DNA of 7,297 nt, from the NCBI GenBank assembly GCA_020431945.1, contig JAGQHH010000595.1, positions 1 to 7,297 on the forward strand, read 5' to 3'. The notes under the pieces were generated by a model, which was given only the letters and a program-made list of their open reading frames with translations, did no database searches and was not told where the DNA came from. This DNA comes from Cyanobacteria bacterium HKST-UBA02 (GTDB lineage Bacteria > Cyanobacteriota > Vampirovibrionia > Obscuribacterales > Obscuribacteraceae). The position numbers and the translations under genes were made by a program. Shown piece after piece: positions 6,379 through 7,297 of the stretch (positions are counted from its first letter, which is position 1; the number at the start of each line of letters is the position of its first letter).

Positions 6379-7297
6379 TCAGGGCTCCCCGACTCTGAGC
6401 TCTTTGTCCCCTCTCACCACCATGGTCAGCTCGAGGAGCATTCTCTTCATCTTCATTACTTCGGCGGCCAGTTGCCTGAGCATCACCTGTCTTGCCGTGA
6501 GCGTATCGATACACATGCCGTCTTTCCTGGCTACACTCGCGGTAAGAACATCGAGCTGCGCCCTCGATGATCGATCGCTGAATGCCGGCATATTGGCGTC
6601 GGCGATCCAGCGCTCGATTAGCACATCGAACCTCGTCTTGCCGGGTGCATCAGGGGGAGCGGAATTGAAAAATTTCCAAACTGTCTCCGGATAGTCCACA
6701 TCCTCATTGATAGGATAACCGAAAATCCGTGAAAGCATATTCGGTGCCTTTTCAGAAGTCCTTCGCTTACCGCGCATCTGTCTCAGGGTCCAGAGCGAGG
6801 CTATGGAAGGAACGACACCGGCAGGAATTCCGATGATCCCGGATGGTATCGAAAACCTTGCATTGGCGAAACCCGGGATCGTGAGCGCCTCGGCGACAGC
6901 CCACAATATACCGTTGCTGATCAGTCCTGTGGCCTCCGTTCTGGCCGTCGTCCGATCCCGCTCGTCTTTGTAAGCGCTGAGGATCTCGTCGTAGACCTGA
7001 AGCTCAGCCTCTATCTCGGCAAGGGTGAAGTCGATCTCGAGAGAGGTCTTGCCGAGAAGAAGCATGGCATCCTGCCTGCCTTCAAGATACTCCTGCTTGA
7101 TCGCAACGGATTCAAGAGTCCTCGGCGACGCTTTCGACATCTCAACACGCAAAGACTCGAGCTTTTCGAGAAGAGGCGATAGCTCGATGATGTCTGCCAG
7201 TTGTCTGGAGTTCGAGGAAAGACCGTGGGAGGAAAGATTGATCCCGGTCTTGAGAATCTGCCCGGGCAAACGAGAAGTATTTGCCGATGGGTCGACC
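6379..7297 (-). CDS. Hypothetical coiled-coil/membrane-associated protein, 5' end outside the window
   Basis: The stop is at 6379-6381, and the minus-strand frame is open all the way to the right edge, so the N-terminus is missing. A TTG at 7267-7269 could be read as a start, but it has no ribosome binding site and nine more in-frame codons (ending ...SANTSR) precede it. I therefore treat the gene as truncated by the window. Counting from that TTG, residues about 25-110 are charged and helical, probably coiled coil (SPLLEKLESLRVEMSK, FTLAEIEAELQVYDEIL). Residues 113-132 and 138-162 are two hydrophobic, glycine/proline-bearing stretches (GIIGIPAGVVPSIASL) that could be membrane hairpins. A mixed region (MLSRIFGYPINEDVDYP, VWKFFNSAPPD) follows, then a C-terminal helix (235-285). 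No catalytic motif is seen. I do not recognise a named family. It lies six bases ahead of the permease, so it is co-transcribed and may be its accessory or share a membrane role. Confidence 0.75.
   Translation of the reverse strand, partial: VDPSANTSRLPGQILKTGINLSSHGLSSNSRQLADIIELSPLLEKLESLRVEMSKASPRTLESVAIKQEYLEGRQDAMLLLGKTSLEIDFTLAEIEAELQVYDEILSAYKDERDRTTARTEATGLISNGILWAVAEALTIPGFANARFSIPSGIIGIPAGVVPSIASLWTLRQMRGKRRTSEKAPNMLSRIFGYPINEDVDYPETVWKFFNSAPPDAPGKTRFDVLIERWIADANMPAFSDRSSRAQLDVLTASVARKDGMCIDTLTARQVMLRQLAAEVMKMKRMLLELTMVVRGDKELRVGEP

Noticed and set aside
7267..7269. TTG as the true start of the rightmost gene
   Set aside because: There is no Shine-Dalgarno upstream, and the frame remains open to the window edge, so a start outside the window is more likely.

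Overview
This is a bacterial chromosomal window of moderately high GC with compact gene packing, mostly good Shine-Dalgarno sequences and a sigma70-like promoter. It shows no insertion sequence, tRNA, rRNA, CRISPR array or phage gene. The mix of a long TPR protein, a tandem universal stress protein, an actinobacterial/cyanobacterial-looking APC permease and family-less small proteins would fit a gene-rich environmental lineage. A Vampirovibrionia/Obscuribacter-like relative of cyanobacteria is one guess, but the window has no marker gene to settle this.

Left block, plus strand (about 23 to 3056): one probable operon. A near-consensus promoter (TTGACA at 23-28) carries a perfect 13-bp palindrome across its spacer and -10 region. 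The leader can fold into a hairpin that buries the first ribosome binding site. Three genes follow: a 113-residue protein of three 26-residue LRV/HEAT-like repeats; a 522-residue protein with a DUF2314-like N-terminal domain and about ten TPR units, overlapping the first gene by ATGA; and, 27 bases on, a 332-residue tandem universal stress protein whose first ATP motif is degenerate and second intact. Together they look like a stress- or nucleotide-sensing module built from protein-interaction scaffolds. That role is inference.

Middle block (3025 to 4452): a minus-strand, membrane-anchored alpha/beta hydrolase converges on the stress protein gene, and the two reading frames overlap by 32 bases. 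Behind the hydrolase start is a 169-base divergent intergenic region with two adjacent inverted repeats and a candidate promoter for an orphan 89-residue protein. That small gene has its own strong ribosome binding site and is followed by a 13-bp hairpin that probably terminates it.

Right block, minus strand (4468 to window end): a 634-residue APC-superfamily permease with a large soluble C-terminal domain. Six bases upstream of its GTG start ends a gene for a coiled-coil/hydrophobic-segment protein of unknown function. That gene's frame stays open through the right edge, so its true start is outside the window. The two form an operon and probably act at the cytoplasmic membrane.
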